Shown: positions 27,418 through 39,414 of the stretch, one piece after another
Position numbering within the stretch: position 1 is the stretch's first letter
How the letters are laid out: the number at the start of each line of letters is the position of its first letter
NCBI GenBank assembly: GCA_003214355.1
Contig: QCLS01000001.1
Coordinates: 124,001 to 188,000 of the forward strand
Length of the DNA stretch: 64,000 nucleotides
Direction of reading: 5' to 3'
Source of the DNA: Prochlorococcus sp. AG-418-C09
Lineage (GTDB): Bacteria; Cyanobacteriota; Cyanobacteriia; PCC-6307; Cyanobiaceae
Made by a program: the position numbers and the translations under genes
The notes under the pieces: generated by a model
The model's database searches: none
Seen by the model: the letters and a program-made list of their open reading frames with translations, nothing else
Told to the model about the DNA's origin: nothing

Positions 27418-28935
27418 TTATATTTTGGCAAGCATCGATGACTTAACTTCATTAATAACCTCTTTAAGCGTAGCTTCCAGGCCATCATTCAATTTTTTTT
27501 CTTTAAGAATTTCTTCAATGACTTCTGACTTGTTTAATTTGAGGTATTCGCGCAATTCATTAGCAAACTTAGTAACGTCTTCTACGGGAACCTCATCAAT
27601 CAAACCTTTCACACCAGCATAGACTACAGCTACTTGTTCAGCGAGATTAAGTGGAGAGAATTGTGCCTGTTTAAGTAATTCTCTTAATCTTTTTCCTCTC
27701 TCGAGTTGCTGCTGAGTCGCTTCATCAAGATCTGAAGCGAATTGGGAGAAAGCGGCCAATTCATCAAATTGAGCTAATTCTAACTTTAAAGTTCCTGCAA
27801 TCTTTTTAATAGCTTTAGTTTGAGCTGCTCCTCCGACCCTACTTACTGAGATTCCAACATTTATAGCAGGACGAAGTCCAGAATTAAATAAATCTGCACT
27901 AAGGAAAATTTGTCCATCTGTTATCGAGATAACATTTGTAGGAATGTAAGCAGAAACATCACCTGCCTGAGTTTCAATAATAGGTAAAGCAGTCATAGAT
28001 CCACCTCCCATTGCATCAGATAACTTTGCAGCCCTCTCAAGTAACCTACTATGGCAATAAAATACGTCCCCAGGATAAGCTTCTCTTCCTGGTGGTCTTC
28101 TCAACAAAAGAGACATTTGCCTGTAAGCTTGTGCTTGTTTGGTTAAATCATCATAAATTACAAGTGTAGCTTTTCCTTGATACATAAAATGTTCAGCTAT
28201 TGCAGCACCTGTATATGGTGCAAGATATTGCAAGGCCGCAGCCTCAGAAGCTCCAGCGCTTACAACAACTGTATAATCCAGAGCTCCTTTCTCTCTTAAA
28301 ACCTCAACAACATTTGCTACGGAAGCAGACTTCTGACCAACTGCGACATAAACACAAACCACATCTTGACCTTTCTGATTAATGATAGTGTCAATAGCTA
28401 TAGCAGTTTTACCAGTTTGTCTATCACCAATTATTAATTCCCTCTGACCTCTACCTACTGGGATCATCGCATCTATAGATGTAATCCCTGTTTGCATAGG
28501 CTCATGCACTGATCTTCTTTTAATTATCCCTGGCGCTAATTCCTCAATAAGTCTAGTATCACTGGTTGGGATTTCTCCTTTACCATCTATTGGTTGTCCT
28601 AGAGGGTTAACTACTCTTCCCTGCATAGCTTCACCAACAGGTACAGATGCGATTTTCCCTGTTGCCTTAACAGTACTTCCTTCTTGTACCCCTAAGGCAT
28701 CTCCCATGAGAACGGCTCCTACATTATCATCTTCAAGATTCAGTGCGATGCCTTCTGTACCATCTTCAAACTCAAGTAATTCTCCTGCCATTACTTTTTC
28801 CAACCCATATATTCGGGCTATACCATCACCAATTTGGAGTACTGTTCCTACATTACTAACAGATACAGATTGATCATAATCAGTTATTTGTTTTTTTAAT
28901 ATTGAACTGATTTCATCAGGACGTATAGAGACCAT
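27418..28935 (-). CDS. atpA: ATP synthase F1 subunit alpha
   Basis: The 505-aa non-catalytic nucleotide subunit shows the P-loop [13 protein letters not shown] and the segment [18 protein letters not shown], then the arginine-finger region [10 protein letters not shown]. The C-terminus resembles other cyanobacterial alphas ([21 protein letters not shown]). It lies 30 nt after atpH and just ahead of atpG in the same transcript. Length and motifs are fully typical. Confidence 0.97.
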   Translation of the reverse strand: MVSIRPDEISSILKKQITDYDQSVSVSNVGTVLQIGDGIARIYGLEKVMAGELLEFEDGTEGIALNLEDDNVGAVLMGDALGVQEGSTVKATGKIASVPVGEAMQGRVVNPLGQPIDGKGEIPTSDTRLIEELAPGIIKRRSVHEPMQTGITSIDAMIPVGRGQRELIIGDRQTGKTAIAIDTIINQKGQDVVCVYVAVGQKSASVANVVEVLREKGALDYTVVVSAGASEAAALQYLAPYTGAAIAEHFMYQGKATLVIYDDLTKQAQAYRQMSLLLRRPPGREAYPGDVFYCHSRLLERAAKLSDAMGGGSMTALPIIETQAGDVSAYIPTNVISITDGQIFLSADLFNSGLRPAINVGISVSRVGGAAQTKAIKKIAGTLKLELAQFDELAAFSQFASDLDEATQQQLERGKRLRELLKQAQFSPLNLAEQVAVVYAGVKGLIDEVPVEDVTKFANELREYLKLNKSEVIEEILKEKKLNDGLEATLKEVINEVKSSMLAKI

Positions 28936-28965
28936 GAGTTTAAATAATAAGGTTGAATTTTGAAA

Positions 28966-29508
28966 TTACTTGGAAAGGGAAAGACCAAGTTTTCTAATTT
29001 GAGAGGCAAGACTTGCATCTATTACTTTAGATCCTACACTTGCGACGAAACCGCCGATTAAATTTGGATCTATTTTAGTTACAAGTTCTAATTTTTCTGT
29101 GCCGGCGATAGCACTAATTTTTTGAGTAATTAACTCTTTTTGGACGTTGGTTAGTTCCACAGCCGAAGTAACAGTTGCAAGTGCAATATTACTATTTTCT
29201 CTGTAAAGCTCCAAAAACCTCTCGAGAATGGGAACTAAAATGCCTATTCTTTGCCTATCAGACAAAAGTTTTAGTAGATTTAATAAAGATTCGTTTATTT
29301 TCTCAGAAAATAATTCGATAATAATTCTTTTCTTTGACTCTTTCTCAAGAATTGGAGAAGATAAAGCTTTATTTAGCTCTGGAGATTGATCAACTAGAGC
29401 AACAATCTCTTTTGCTTGTGAAACGATTTCATCAATTTGATTTAAATCATTAGCAACTTGGAGAAATGCCTCAGCATATGGTGTAGTGACAGAATTTAAA
29501 AGGGGCAT
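28966..29508 (-). CDS. atpH: ATP synthase F1 subunit delta
   Basis: The 180-aa delta subunit joins F1 to the peripheral stalk. The N-terminal helical bundle begins SVTTPYAEAFLQVAND; the C-terminal domain includes the family motif IDPNLIGGFVASVGSKVIDASLASQIRKL. Its ATG overlaps the atpF stop by one base (TAATG). The order b', b, delta, alpha, gamma is the usual cyanobacterial one. Confidence 0.94.
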   Translation of the reverse strand: MPLLNSVTTPYAEAFLQVANDLNQIDEIVSQAKEIVALVDQSPELNKALSSPILEKESKKRIIIELFSEKINESLLNLLKLLSDRQRIGILVPILERFLELYRENSNIALATVTSAVELTNVQKELITQKISAIAGTEKLELVTKIDPNLIGGFVASVGSKVIDASLASQIRKLGLSLSK

Positions 29509-30020
29509 TAGTTTATCTCAATATCATTAATTGATTGAGTAACCAAATCTTCCTGGGTATTTTGATCCAGTTTATTTGGTAAAGAATCCAAAGCTTTTAT
29601 TATCGCTAATTCAACAGCTTCTTTACGAAGTTGAGACATAGCTCTTGAAGCTTCAGAACTTTCATCAGAAATTGCACTTTGTTTGATTCTTGCCATTTCT
29701 TCAATTGCATTTTTTTCGCTTTCCATCTTAATAGCTTCAACTCTTTTAATTGAATCAGATTTAATTTGAGAAGCTTTTTCTTCGGCAAGTGAGAGATCAG
29801 CTTTAGCCTTTTCTAGTGCTTTTGTTGCACTTTGAAGTCTTTCATCGGCTTCTTTCAATTCGAGAAGGATACCTTCCCTCCTTTTCTGAAGCATTTTACC
29901 AAGAAACCCTGGTAGGAATTTATAGAGTCCAAAAACAACTACAGCCCAATTAAGTACATTAGTCTCAAAAAGATTGAGGTTTAATCCGAAACCTTCGGTA
30001 GCTAAATATGAAAGATTCAT
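29508..30020 (-). CDS. atpF: ATP synthase F0 subunit b
   Basis: The 170-aa peripheral stalk subunit has an N-terminal membrane helix at about residues 24-40 ([20 protein letters not shown]), followed by a long charged coiled coil ([20 protein letters not shown]) to the end. It pairs with the b' subunit encoded just upstream. Its start overlaps the b' stop by 4 nt (ATGA) and its stop overlaps the delta start by 1 nt, so the three are coupled. Confidence 0.93.
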   Translation of the reverse strand: MNLSYLATEGFGLNLNLFETNVLNWAVVVFGLYKFLPGFLGKMLQKRREGILLELKEADERLQSATKALEKAKADLSLAEEKASQIKSDSIKRVEAIKMESEKNAIEEMARIKQSAISDESSEASRAMSQLRKEAVELAIIKALDSLPNKLDQNTQEDLVTQSINDIEIN

Positions 30021-30475
30021 TTCGATTGAATTAATTTATTTACAATAAGTTCGCTTATCTCATCAGCCTGATCGGAAAGTTGCTTACGTGCTGAAGAAGT
30101 CTGACTCTCTATTTCGAGTCTTGACTTTTCTTTAGAAGCATTTGCTTCATTATTTGCAAGTTCTACAGCTTCCTGATAAAGCTTATCAGAATCTTTTTCA
30201 GCTTCATTAACAATTTTTAGAGCCTCAGTGCGAGCTGATTGAAGTTGACTGAGTAAATCAGCTTCAAGCTTTTCAACTTCAACGAGTTTATTTTTAGCCT
30301 CTTTTAAATTAGAACTAACATACCTTTCTCTTTTCTCAACAACATTGCCAACAGGCTTAAAGAAAAGAGAATTTAATAGATAAGTAAGTGCTACAACTTG
30401 AATAGCCATAAGTGGCAGCGTGGCATTTATATCAAATAAACCACCTTCAGTTGCAAAAATAGAAAAGGCCAACAT
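30017..30475 (-). CDS. atpF2: ATP synthase F0 subunit b'
   Basis: This 152-aa second b-type subunit is found in phototrophs, where b and b' form a heterodimeric stalk. It has the N-terminal [21 protein letters not shown] membrane helix, the motif [19 protein letters not shown] and a long coiled coil. The atpF gene overlaps its end by 4 nt. It follows atpE (the c subunit) after a 64-nt gap. Confidence 0.93.
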   Translation of the reverse strand: MLAFSIFATEGGLFDINATLPLMAIQVVALTYLLNSLFFKPVGNVVEKRERYVSSNLKEAKNKLVEVEKLEADLLSQLQSARTEALKIVNEAEKDSDKLYQEAVELANNEANASKEKSRLEIESQTSSARKQLSDQADEISELIVNKLIQSK

Positions 30476-30539
30476 ATGTTTTAGTTGAAATTAAAATTTA
30501 GTAAATAAGAAAGCTACAAAAGCAAAATTTGTTATTTAC

Positions 30540-30872
<333 letters not shown>

Positions 30873-30902
30873 TCAGACCTACGCGATTAGGTATTTTGGC
30901 AG

Positions 30903-30908
30903 ATTATA
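30903..30908 (-). promoter_or_regulatory. Possible internal promoter before atpE (-10 box)
   Basis: The minus strand reads TATAAT exactly at 30908-30903, about 118-123 nt before the atpE start. A weak -35, TTAAAG, lies 18 nt further upstream. A transcript from here would start in the gap after atpB and carry the hairpin at 30842-30860. It would let atpE and the following genes be made at a higher rate. Confidence 0.4.
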
Positions 30909-30946
30909 TGCGCTTTGTAAAAGGGTCTTTAAGTAAAAAAAAGAAG

Positions 30947-31672
30947 TTAATGATGTTCTTCCACTGCCTCACCTATGTAATATGCTGCAAGAGTTGCAAA
31001 AATCAAAGCTTGGATGGCACTCGTAAACAATCCTAAAAACATAACAGGGATTGGCAGGACAAGTGGTACCAAAAACACTAAAACTGAAACGACAAGTTCA
31101 TCCGCAAGAATATTTCCAAAAAGCCTGAAAGATAATGACAATGGTTTTGTGAAGTCCTCTAATATTTTAAAAGGCAGCATTATTGGTGTTGGATGAACAT
31201 AGTATTCAAAATATCTCCAGCCTTTATTACTTAAACCCGCATAAAAATATGACAAGGAAACTAATAAAGCTAATGCAATAGTTGTATTAATATCAGCAGT
31301 TGGTGCACCAAGCTCACCACTTGGTAGCTTAATTAATCTCCAAGGGATAAGAGCTCCTCCCCAGTTACTAACAAATACGAAAAGAAATAAAGTTCCAATA
31401 AATGGCATCCAGTCTCTATAAACTTTTTCACCAATCTGTGTCCTGGATAAATCTCTTATATAATCCCATAAAAACTCAAGCAGATTTTGTAGTCCTTTAG
31501 GATCATTTTCCATTTTCTTAGTTCCTAAAGAAATAAAAACCAAAAGAGCTCCAAGTAAAATCCAAGATGTAAGAAAAACTTGTCCATGAATTCTTATATT
31601 GCCTATTTGCCAATAAAGATGTTGGCCAACTTCTAGTTCTGCAAAATTTGTTATTAAAGAATTAAAACTCAT
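30947..31672 (-). CDS. atpB: ATP synthase F0 subunit a
   Basis: The 241-aa membrane subunit forms the proton half-channels. Helix signatures include [14 protein letters not shown] and the segment with the essential arginine, [19 protein letters not shown]. The last helices are [22 protein letters not shown]. Five to six membrane spans are predicted. The gene follows atpI by 42 nt and precedes the long atpE leader. It is the second gene of the operon. Confidence 0.95.
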   Translation of the reverse strand: MSFNSLITNFAELEVGQHLYWQIGNIRIHGQVFLTSWILLGALLVFISLGTKKMENDPKGLQNLLEFLWDYIRDLSRTQIGEKVYRDWMPFIGTLFLFVFVSNWGGALIPWRLIKLPSGELGAPTADINTTIALALLVSLSYFYAGLSNKGWRYFEYYVHPTPIMLPFKILEDFTKPLSLSFRLFGNILADELVVSVLVFLVPLVLPIPVMFLGLFTSAIQALIFATLAAYYIGEAVEEHH

Positions 31673-31714
31673 TTTAAGTATGAAAAAATTAAATAAATTT
31701 TTATTAAAATTTAT

Positions 31715-32185
31715 CTAGGAACGTGAAAAATAAAAAATAAGAGCAGGCTTATATAAAAAAAAGCCAATTATCGCCGGGAGAATCTCAAGAAATTCACTTT
31801 TACTAGAAGCAATGAATAAAAACACTGGTAATAGCAATTGTATTTTTGAAACCCCAGTTGATGATTTACCCAGATTTCCAATACTCTTAGAAAGCAAACG
31901 TAAGTAAAAAATTCCGACAACAGAGCCTATAAAAAAACTTAATCCAAAGGATAAGTTGATACTTATTATTGCGAGAATGGACAGAAATATTGAAATAACA
32001 AAAGTTATTACAAAAATAACCACTTGCATTTTTAAATAATCATCCTTTATTGAAAAGAAATTTCCAATGTGATTATCCAAAGAGAAATGAGATTCTGGTC
32101 CAAGATTGTTTAAAGGGGTAATTGAAGCATCTTTATTTAAAGATTGCTTATTTTTATTCCTTTCTGAGTTCACAGTTGTGAACAT
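31715..32185 (-). CDS. atpI: ATP synthase protein I (AtpI-like)
   Basis: This 156-aa protein is poorly conserved in sequence but in the right place, first in the atp operon and 42 nt before atpB. It has a polar N-terminal ~50 residues and four predicted membrane helices (VVIFVITFVISIFLSILAI, SFGLSFFIGSVVGIFYL, LLLPVFLFIAS and a last one near 140). AtpI is thought to help c-ring assembly. The assignment rests mainly on position and topology. The divergent ftsW-type gene lies 268 nt upstream. Confidence 0.82.
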   Translation of the reverse strand: MFTTVNSERNKNKQSLNKDASITPLNNLGPESHFSLDNHIGNFFSIKDDYLKMQVVIFVITFVISIFLSILAIISINLSFGLSFFIGSVVGIFYLRLLSKSIGNLGKSSTGVSKIQLLLPVFLFIASSKSEFLEILPAIIGFFLYKPALIFYFSRS

Positions 32186-32453
32186 AATTAAGAAAACCCC
32201 TTAAATCTAAATAAGTATATAAACCCACGGAATCTATCATGAATAGGTCCCTTTTAGCTAGAGTTTTTTATTTAAAGTTCTAATTCTTAAGATTTGGAGA
32301 TATTTTTTTAAATTCTTAAAGATATTTTTTGCGCAATTCAGGAAATTTGAATACCCAAATTTTAATTAAATTTAAAAAATATAATTTTAGTTAAACAATA
32401 CTTGGCAAATTATAAATTTAACGTCTCAATGGAGCATCGATATTAATTGAAAA

Positions 32454-33686
32454 TTGCAGGAAAGACCTATTTCTTCAAAAAACTATAAAAATCTAAATAT
32501 TAGAAATATTAATACCTTTCAATTAGCAGAACATCAAAATAGTAACTCTCTAATGCCTTTGCAGTGGAAACTATGGCCTTATGAGGGCAAAATACTTATG
32601 ATTTTGATTGGAATATGGATTGTTTTTGGAATTCTAATTTTAGGTTCTGCAAGTTCTTGGGTAGCAAGCAAAGAGATGGGAGATTGGGCTTACTATTTAA
32701 AAAGACAACTTATTTGGTACATTCCTGGGCTGACTATATCTTTTTTAATTTTTAAATCGAATATTAGAGACCTTTTAAAAATATCAAAATTTACTTTATT
32801 TGTACTCATTATTTTAATTGGCATAACAATTTTATTTGGAACACCTATCAATGGCTCATCAAGATGGATAATCTTAGGTCCATTGCAAATTCAGCCATCT
32901 GAACTAGTCAAGCCTTTTGCAATTTTAGAGGCAGCAAACTTATTTGCTCATTGGCATTTAGTTAATGAAGAAAAAAAGATCTTTTCACTTTGTACATTCG
33001 GTTTATTAATTTTATTGATTATGCTCCAACCGAATTTAAGTACTGCTGGATTAACAGGTATTTTATTTTGGGTTATGGGTTTATGTGGCGGTGTTAGATT
33101 ACCTTCTTTGACTTTAGTTGCTTCAATTGGTCTGCTAAGCGCGTATTTAAGTGTTTTAAATAACGAATACCAAAGGCTTAGGATCATTTCTTTTCTTGAT
33201 CCATGGCGGGATCCAGAAGGGCTAGGCTACCAGTTGATTCAAAGTTTGCTCGCTATCGGATCGGGAGGGCTATTCGGACAGGGTTTTGGCCTATCTATGC
33301 AAAAATTACAATATCTGCCCATTCAAAGTACAGACTTTATTTTTGCTATTTTTGCAGAGGAATTTGGATTATTAGGTTCAATATTTTTATTAGGATTTTT
33401 GTCCTTCTTCTCTTATATAAGTTTAAGAATTGCTATAAAATGCAGAAATAACTATACCAAATTAGTTGCCACAGGCTGTGGAACATTGCTTGTAGGGCAA
33501 TCATTAATTCATATTGCTGTTACAACAGGTTCAATGCCTACTACTGGACTACCTCTACCTTTCGTTAGTTATGGCGGGAACTCCCTAATATCATCTTTAT
33601 TTATTGCATCACTTTTAATTCGTTGTTCACTAGAATCAACAGGTCTTATAGGAGTTCTCAATACAAGAAAGACAAAAATTAGTTAA
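32454..33686 (+). CDS. ftsW: SEDS glycosyltransferase, FtsW/RodA type
   Basis: The 410-aa protein has about ten membrane helices and the SEDS peptidoglycan polymerase motifs: INGSSRWIILGPLQIQPSE, PWRDPEGLGYQLIQSLLAIG and GLPLPFVSYGGNSL. It polymerises lipid II at the septum (FtsW) or side wall (RodA). The FtsW reading is favoured by the long polar N-terminal tail, but the two cannot be fully separated here. The first start candidate is TTG at 32454; ATG at residue 34 is an alternative. The 268-nt region shared with atpI must carry both promoters. Confidence 0.88.
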   Translation: MQERPISSKNYKNLNIRNINTFQLAEHQNSNSLMPLQWKLWPYEGKILMILIGIWIVFGILILGSASSWVASKEMGDWAYYLKRQLIWYIPGLTISFLIFKSNIRDLLKISKFTLFVLIILIGITILFGTPINGSSRWIILGPLQIQPSELVKPFAILEAANLFAHWHLVNEEKKIFSLCTFGLLILLIMLQPNLSTAGLTGILFWVMGLCGGVRLPSLTLVASIGLLSAYLSVLNNEYQRLRIISFLDPWRDPEGLGYQLIQSLLAIGSGGLFGQGFGLSMQKLQYLPIQSTDFIFAIFAEEFGLLGSIFLLGFLSFFSYISLRIAIKCRNNYTKLVATGCGTLLVGQSLIHIAVTTGSMPTTGLPLPFVSYGGNSLISSLFIASLLIRCSLESTGLIGVLNTRKTKIS

Positions 33687-33768
33687 ACTTTATGAAGTAT
33701 AGAAAATTAAGAATATTACTTCAATCAACTTAATTATTTCTGAATTGGCCCAGAGAGGCAACCTTCTT

Positions 33769-34428
33769 ATGGAACAAGGCATAAGTAGTCCAGGTCCCTT
33801 TACTATATTCTTAATCTTTGCGGCAGGCCTTTTAACAAGCTTGGGTCCCTGCTCGCTTTCTTTAATTCCAGTTACAATTGCTTATATAGGTGGAACAGAA
33901 AATAACAAAAATTCTAAGATTCTAATTTTTTGTGGAGGTGTAATATCATCTCTTGTTGTGTTAGGAGCCCTAAGTGGTTTCTTTGGGAAAGTATATGGAC
34001 AATTGCCAGGTTCGTTCACGGTAATAATTTCATTATTTGCAATCGTAATGGGGCTGAATCTTTTGGGATTTGTAAGATTTCAGCTTCCAAATGGACCTAG
34101 CTTAGATTTCATAAAAAATAATACCCCCTCTTTTCTAGCTCCTTTTGTTACTGGTGCGGCATTTGGATTAGCATCTTCTCCTTGCATTACACCTGTATTA
34201 GCAACTCTTTTAGCCTGGGTCTCGCAAGCAAAGAATCCAATGATATCGATCTTATTTCTTTTCGTTTTTGGCTTAGGACAAGTCACTCCTCTAATAATTG
34301 CAGGAATCACTACAGAAAGCTTAAAGAAAATATTGGAATTTAAAAAATACAGTCAACTTATACCTACTTTTAGCGGTATCATACTTTTAACATTAGGAAT
34401 ATTGAATATTCTTTCAAATTGGATTTGA
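33769..34428 (+). CDS. ccdA: Cytochrome c biogenesis protein CcdA
   Basis: The 219-aa thiol transporter has six predicted membrane helices. The two redox cysteines occur in the family contexts [11 protein letters not shown] and [11 protein letters not shown]. It passes reducing power across the thylakoid membrane to keep apocytochrome haem sites reduced. ATG at 33769 is used; a TTG eight codons upstream is also in frame. Its TGA overlaps the ccs1 ATG (TGATG), consistent with the known two-gene CcdA/Ccs1 pathway. Confidence 0.92.
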   Translation: MEQGISSPGPFTIFLIFAAGLLTSLGPCSLSLIPVTIAYIGGTENNKNSKILIFCGGVISSLVVLGALSGFFGKVYGQLPGSFTVIISLFAIVMGLNLLGFVRFQLPNGPSLDFIKNNTPSFLAPFVTGAAFGLASSPCITPVLATLLAWVSQAKNPMISILFLFVFGLGQVTPLIIAGITTESLKKILEFKKYSQLIPTFSGIILLTLGILNILSNWI

Positions 34429-35714
34429 TGAGTTATTTGAGAAAAATTATTCTCTATATATCTAGTTTGAAGTTTGCCATTTTTTTAATAATTTTTATTG
34501 CCATTTCAAGTGGCATAGGAACATTAATTCCACAAGGTGGTTCTTCTTCTGAATATTTATCTTCATATAATTCAAACCCGATATTTGGATTTTTAGATGG
34601 TAAAAGAATTTTATTTCTTGAATTGGATCATATTTACACAAGCGATTGGTTTTTACTATCCTTGGTTATTTTATGCATTTCACTTGCAGCATGTAGCTTT
34701 AGAAGACAAATCCCTTCACTAAAATCATCTCTAATGTGGAAGGATTACGACAATGAAAAAAAATTTAGAAATCTTGAACTAGCTAGCGAGTGGAGAATTA
34801 GTACTAATAAAGAAAGAATATCCAACATAAAAATTTTATTAAATCAAAAGGGTTGGTTGACTTTAATTAATAAAAATAGAATTTCAGCTAGGAAGGGCTT
34901 GATAGGAAAAATTGGGCCCCTAGTAGTTCATATTGGCTTAATTATTCTATTAATTGGTTCCTGTTACGGCAATATAACTCACAAGACACAAGAACAATAT
35001 TTATTTCCCAAACAGAAACTGGATCTCATCAATGATAATTCGAACAAAAAATTAACCATTCAATTAAAAGATTTCAGAATTGAGAGAGAGATCGATGGCA
35101 AGCCAATACAGTTTATTTCAAACTTAGAATTCACTGATTTTGATTCCCAAGATTCAGAATTAAAATTGTTAAAGGTAAATCATCCCATAAGGTACAAGGG
35201 GCTAACTATTTACCAGGCAGATTGGGCAATTTCAAATCTGGTTTTGAAAATAGATGATATTATTTACCAACTTGAAGTAAGAGAAATTCCTGAGATTGGC
35301 GAGCAGATTTGGGGAATATTGATTGAATTAGGAAAGGAAATTAAAAATAATTATTTACTCACAGTAGACAATGAAAATGGCCCGGTTAGGATTTACAAAA
35401 CTGATGACTTTTCAGAAACAGACCTTTATTTAGATAATGAAAAGTCAGAGATCAATTCCTCAATAATTGAGTTAATTAAAATAATACCTAGCAGCGGATT
35501 AATCATAAAAAATGATCCTTCAATCCCATTTATTTATTTTTCTTTTATTTTAATAATTATTGGTACGATTTTAAGTCTTATGCCAACAAAGCAGATTTGG
35601 ATTTTTATAAGCGAAGATTCAAAAAAAATATATTTTGGAGGATTGAGTAATAAAAACTTATCAGGTTTCAGAAGTGAGTTTTTAAATATAAAATCTGCAA
35701 TTAAAGATTATTGA
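34428..35714 (+). CDS. ccs1: Cytochrome c biogenesis protein Ccs1 (ResB)
   Basis: The 428-aa protein has three N-terminal membrane helices ([23 protein letters not shown] and two more), a large lumenal region and a final helix at about residue 370. The order matches the System II haem ligation protein Ccs1/ResB, which works with CcsA. It starts at ATG 34428 overlapping the ccdA stop; a TTG three codons earlier is possible. The last 7 nt overlap the queF stop on the other strand. Confidence 0.9.
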   Translation: MSYLRKIILYISSLKFAIFLIIFIAISSGIGTLIPQGGSSSEYLSSYNSNPIFGFLDGKRILFLELDHIYTSDWFLLSLVILCISLAACSFRRQIPSLKSSLMWKDYDNEKKFRNLELASEWRISTNKERISNIKILLNQKGWLTLINKNRISARKGLIGKIGPLVVHIGLIILLIGSCYGNITHKTQEQYLFPKQKLDLINDNSNKKLTIQLKDFRIEREIDGKPIQFISNLEFTDFDSQDSELKLLKVNHPIRYKGLTIYQADWAISNLVLKIDDIIYQLEVREIPEIGEQIWGILIELGKEIKNNYLLTVDNENGPVRIYKTDDFSETDLYLDNEKSEINSSIIELIKIIPSSGLIIKNDPSIPFIYFSFILIIIGTILSLMPTKQIWIFISEDSKKIYFGGLSNKNLSGFRSEFLNIKSAIKDY

Positions 35715-36115
35715 AGTTTGTTTTGACCAAAGTAAATATCAAGTTTCATAGCGACATTACCGCGAGGATTAAAATCAGCACATAAATGCATCCAATGAGG
35801 GGAGGAGGCTTTCACTAAGTCATCCATGATTCTATTAACTACCTCTTCATGAGATATCTTTTCATCTCTAAACGAATTAATATAAAGCTTCAAAGATTTG
35901 AGTTCATATACTTTCTGGTTAGGCTGATATTTAATTTGCAATTTTGCAAAATCAGGGTATCCAGAAAAAGGACATTTACAGGTAAATTCTGGCAAATCTA
36001 TTGTTATTTCATAAATCCTAAATTTATTTGGATTATCAAAACAAATTATTTCAGATTCTATAATTTTCCTTTCTCCATAAAAAGGCGTATTAGTTTCTTT
36101 AATTTCTTTGCTCAT
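35708..36115 (-). CDS. queF: 7-cyano-7-deazaguanine reductase (QueF)
   Basis: The 135-aa type I QueF reduces preQ0 to preQ1 in queuosine synthesis, using NADPH. The catalytic cysteine sits in [16 protein letters not shown], the specificity glutamate and lysine in [16 protein letters not shown], and a late motif is [16 protein letters not shown]. The start ATG at 36115 fits the family length. The gene converges with ccs1, with 7 nt overlap of the coding ends. No preQ1 riboswitch was seen upstream. Confidence 0.93.
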   Translation of the reverse strand: MSKEIKETNTPFYGERKIIESEIICFDNPNKFRIYEITIDLPEFTCKCPFSGYPDFAKLQIKYQPNQKVYELKSLKLYINSFRDEKISHEEVVNRIMDDLVKASSPHWMHLCADFNPRGNVAMKLDIYFGQNKLQ

Positions 36116-36296
36116 TCATTTTTTTTAATTATTCTTTAAAAATAAATTAAAAAATAAAATAACGCCAAAATATTACTTAATTCACTTAAGTATTACAAAT
36201 CAATAAGGCATTCTTGATATAAATAGAATTCTGTATCAACAAGCACATTATTTAGGTGCTATTAAAGTGTAAATAAAGTAAAAAGTTTTTGATTCT

Positions 36297-36542
36297 ATGG
36301 ACGTTTGTTTAACTAATGTTGATAATAATCTCAACAAATCTTTAACACCTAAAAGTGTTCATGGCATGTTATGGTTGCAAACTCATTTTGAAGAACTTCA
36401 ATGGGAAGCATTATCAGATGGTAGGGTGATGCTTTCTAAAGAAGATGCAATATCACTTAAAAACGACGCTGAATTAGCTGGGGTAAAAATAGAATATATA
36501 TCTGATATATCAATTTTGGATGTTTTACCAAAAACAAATTAA
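36297..36542 (+). CDS. Hypothetical protein, 81 aa, upstream of glnB
   Basis: The 81-aa protein is soluble and mixed alpha/beta: KSVHGMLWLQTHFEELQWEAL, DGRVMLSKEDAISLKNDAEL and a final strand VKIEYISDISILDVL. It is not recognised, although its position 25 nt before glnB in the same direction is suggestive. The promoter region has a weak GTA-N8-CAC, but this does not match the NtcA site well. A nitrogen link is context only. Confidence 0.75.
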   Translation: MDVCLTNVDNNLNKSLTPKSVHGMLWLQTHFEELQWEALSDGRVMLSKEDAISLKNDAELAGVKIEYISDISILDVLPKTN

Positions 36543-36564
36543 TATTTAAAGAGTCAACTAATAA

Positions 36565-37718
<1,154 letters not shown>

Positions 37719-37936
37719 TTATTTCAATTCAGGATATTTCATACTTAACTGCATAAAAGGCTTTAAATAAGATTAATAACTATAAAATTTAGGAAAAAGA
37801 TTATTATGATTATTTTCTCATACAAGATTCAAAATTGCTATTTTAATAGAATTTTCCAAGTCAAAGCAGACTTTATATTATGTTTTAGATAGAAATAATT
37901 TCTCTATTTAGGAATAACTTTTAAATCTTATGTATA

Positions 37937-38041
37937 ATGTTTTCTTTTAATATAGCCAAAGAAGCATATTTAAAATATGTTCAATGGCAATTAGAACTTC
38001 AAACTAACGAGCCATTATGTAATTTTAGTTATAAAGTTTAA
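37937..38041 (+). CDS. Possible 34-aa peptide upstream of purB
   Basis: A 34-codon frame encodes MFSFNIAKEAYLKYVQWQLE to YKV. It is amphipathic and helix-prone with three aromatic residues in the first half, and it ends 19 nt before the purB ATG. It may be an unannotated peptide or a leader that controls purB. No family recognised. The surrounding 342-nt gap is otherwise empty apart from an A/T-rich 5' half. Confidence 0.38.
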   Translation: MFSFNIAKEAYLKYVQWQLELQTNEPLCNFSYKV

Positions 38042-38060
38042 GATGTAAATTATAAAAATA

Positions 38061-39356
38061 ATGATTGAACGTTACACCCTTCCCGAGATGGGAGAGATCT
38101 GGGAAGAAAATGCAAAGTTCCAAAGTTGGCTTGATGTTGAAATAGCTGCTTGCAAAGCAAATTATGAATTAGGTAACTTGCCAAAAGAGCACCTAGAACA
38201 TATTATTTCGCATGCAAAATTCAGCCCTGAAAGAATTAAAGATATTGAAAAAGAAGTAAAGCATGATGTAATTGCATTCCTGACAAATCTTAACGAATAT
38301 GTAGGAGATGCCGGCAGATATATTCATGTAGGTATGACTAGTAGCGATGTATTAGATACTGGATTATCTATTCAACTCAAAAATTCTTGTAATTTATTAA
38401 TAAAAGAAATAAAGAATCTAGAAGCTCAAGTGAGGAAACTTGCTGGTATTCATAAATTCACAATAATGGTTGGCCGATCTCATGCTATCCATGGAGAACC
38501 AATCTCATTTGGATTTAAATTAGCAGGTTGGTTAGCGGAAATCATTAGAAATAAAAAAAGATTAGTCTCACTTAAAGAAGAAATCTCAACAGGACAAATA
38601 AGTGGTGCCATGGGAACTTACGCTAATACCAATCCTGAAGTTGAGGCTATAACTTGCGCTTTATTAGGATTAAATCCAGATACAGTTAGTACCCAGATTA
38701 TTTCAAGAGACAGGCATGCAGAATATGTACAAACGCTAGCTTTAGTTGGTTCATCTTTAGATAGGTTTGCAACTGAGATAAGAAATTTACAAAGGACTGA
38801 TGTTTTAGAAGTAGAAGAGGGTTTTTCGAAAGGTCAGAAAGGTAGTTCTGCAATGCCGCACAAAAGGAATCCAATAAGGAGTGAAAGAGTCAGTGGTTTA
38901 TCAAGAGTCTTAAAAAGCTATGTCAATACCGCATTAGATAATGTTTCTCTTTGGCATGAAAGAGACATAAGCCACAGCTCCAATGAGAGGATTATGTTAC
39001 CTGATGTATCTATATGTCTCCATTTTATGCTCAGAGAAATGACTGAAATAATGTCAAATTTACAAGTTTATCCAGACAATATGCTAGATAATATGAACAT
39101 ATATGGAGGTGTAATTTTTAGTCAGAAAGTTTTATTAATTCTTGTAGAAAAAGGGATGTCTAGGGAAGATGCATATAAACTTGTCCAGAAGAATGCCCAT
39201 CAAGCATGGAATACAAAAAATGGAGACTTCAGAAAAAACATAGAAAATGATCCTCAAATAATGGACAAAATTACCACTCTAGAACTAGATGAATGCTTTA
39301 ACCCCTCAATCCATCTTTCCAATTTAAATGTAATATGGGATAGGTTAAGTATTTAA
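38061..39356 (+). CDS. purB: Adenylosuccinate lyase
   Basis: The 431-aa enzyme acts twice in purine synthesis, splitting SAICAR and adenylosuccinate, each with fumarate release. The lyase-1 signature is GSSAMPHKRNPIRSE. The catalytic histidine is in VGRSHAIHGEPISFG, and MTSSDVLDTGLS is a substrate loop. It is followed 58 nt later by fumC, a member of the same superfamily that consumes the fumarate. Length is typical. Confidence 0.96.
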   Translation: MIERYTLPEMGEIWEENAKFQSWLDVEIAACKANYELGNLPKEHLEHIISHAKFSPERIKDIEKEVKHDVIAFLTNLNEYVGDAGRYIHVGMTSSDVLDTGLSIQLKNSCNLLIKEIKNLEAQVRKLAGIHKFTIMVGRSHAIHGEPISFGFKLAGWLAEIIRNKKRLVSLKEEISTGQISGAMGTYANTNPEVEAITCALLGLNPDTVSTQIISRDRHAEYVQTLALVGSSLDRFATEIRNLQRTDVLEVEEGFSKGQKGSSAMPHKRNPIRSERVSGLSRVLKSYVNTALDNVSLWHERDISHSSNERIMLPDVSICLHFMLREMTEIMSNLQVYPDNMLDNMNIYGGVIFSQKVLLILVEKGMSREDAYKLVQKNAHQAWNTKNGDFRKNIENDPQIMDKITTLELDECFNPSIHLSNLNVIWDRLSI

Positions 39357-39414
39357 AATCTAATTACTTAATTACTTCTATTTTGGAGACTCAAATTTAG
39401 ATTAATATAAAATA

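Noticed and set aside
36233-36246. NtcA binding site upstream of the 81-aa gene and glnB
   Set aside because: GTA-N8-CAC differs from GTA-N8-TAC in the second half and the distance to a -10 box (about 16 nt) is too short.
35708-36296. preQ1 riboswitch for queF
   Set aside because: The region upstream of queF on its strand shows no short hairpin followed by an A-rich tail with the preQ1 pattern.
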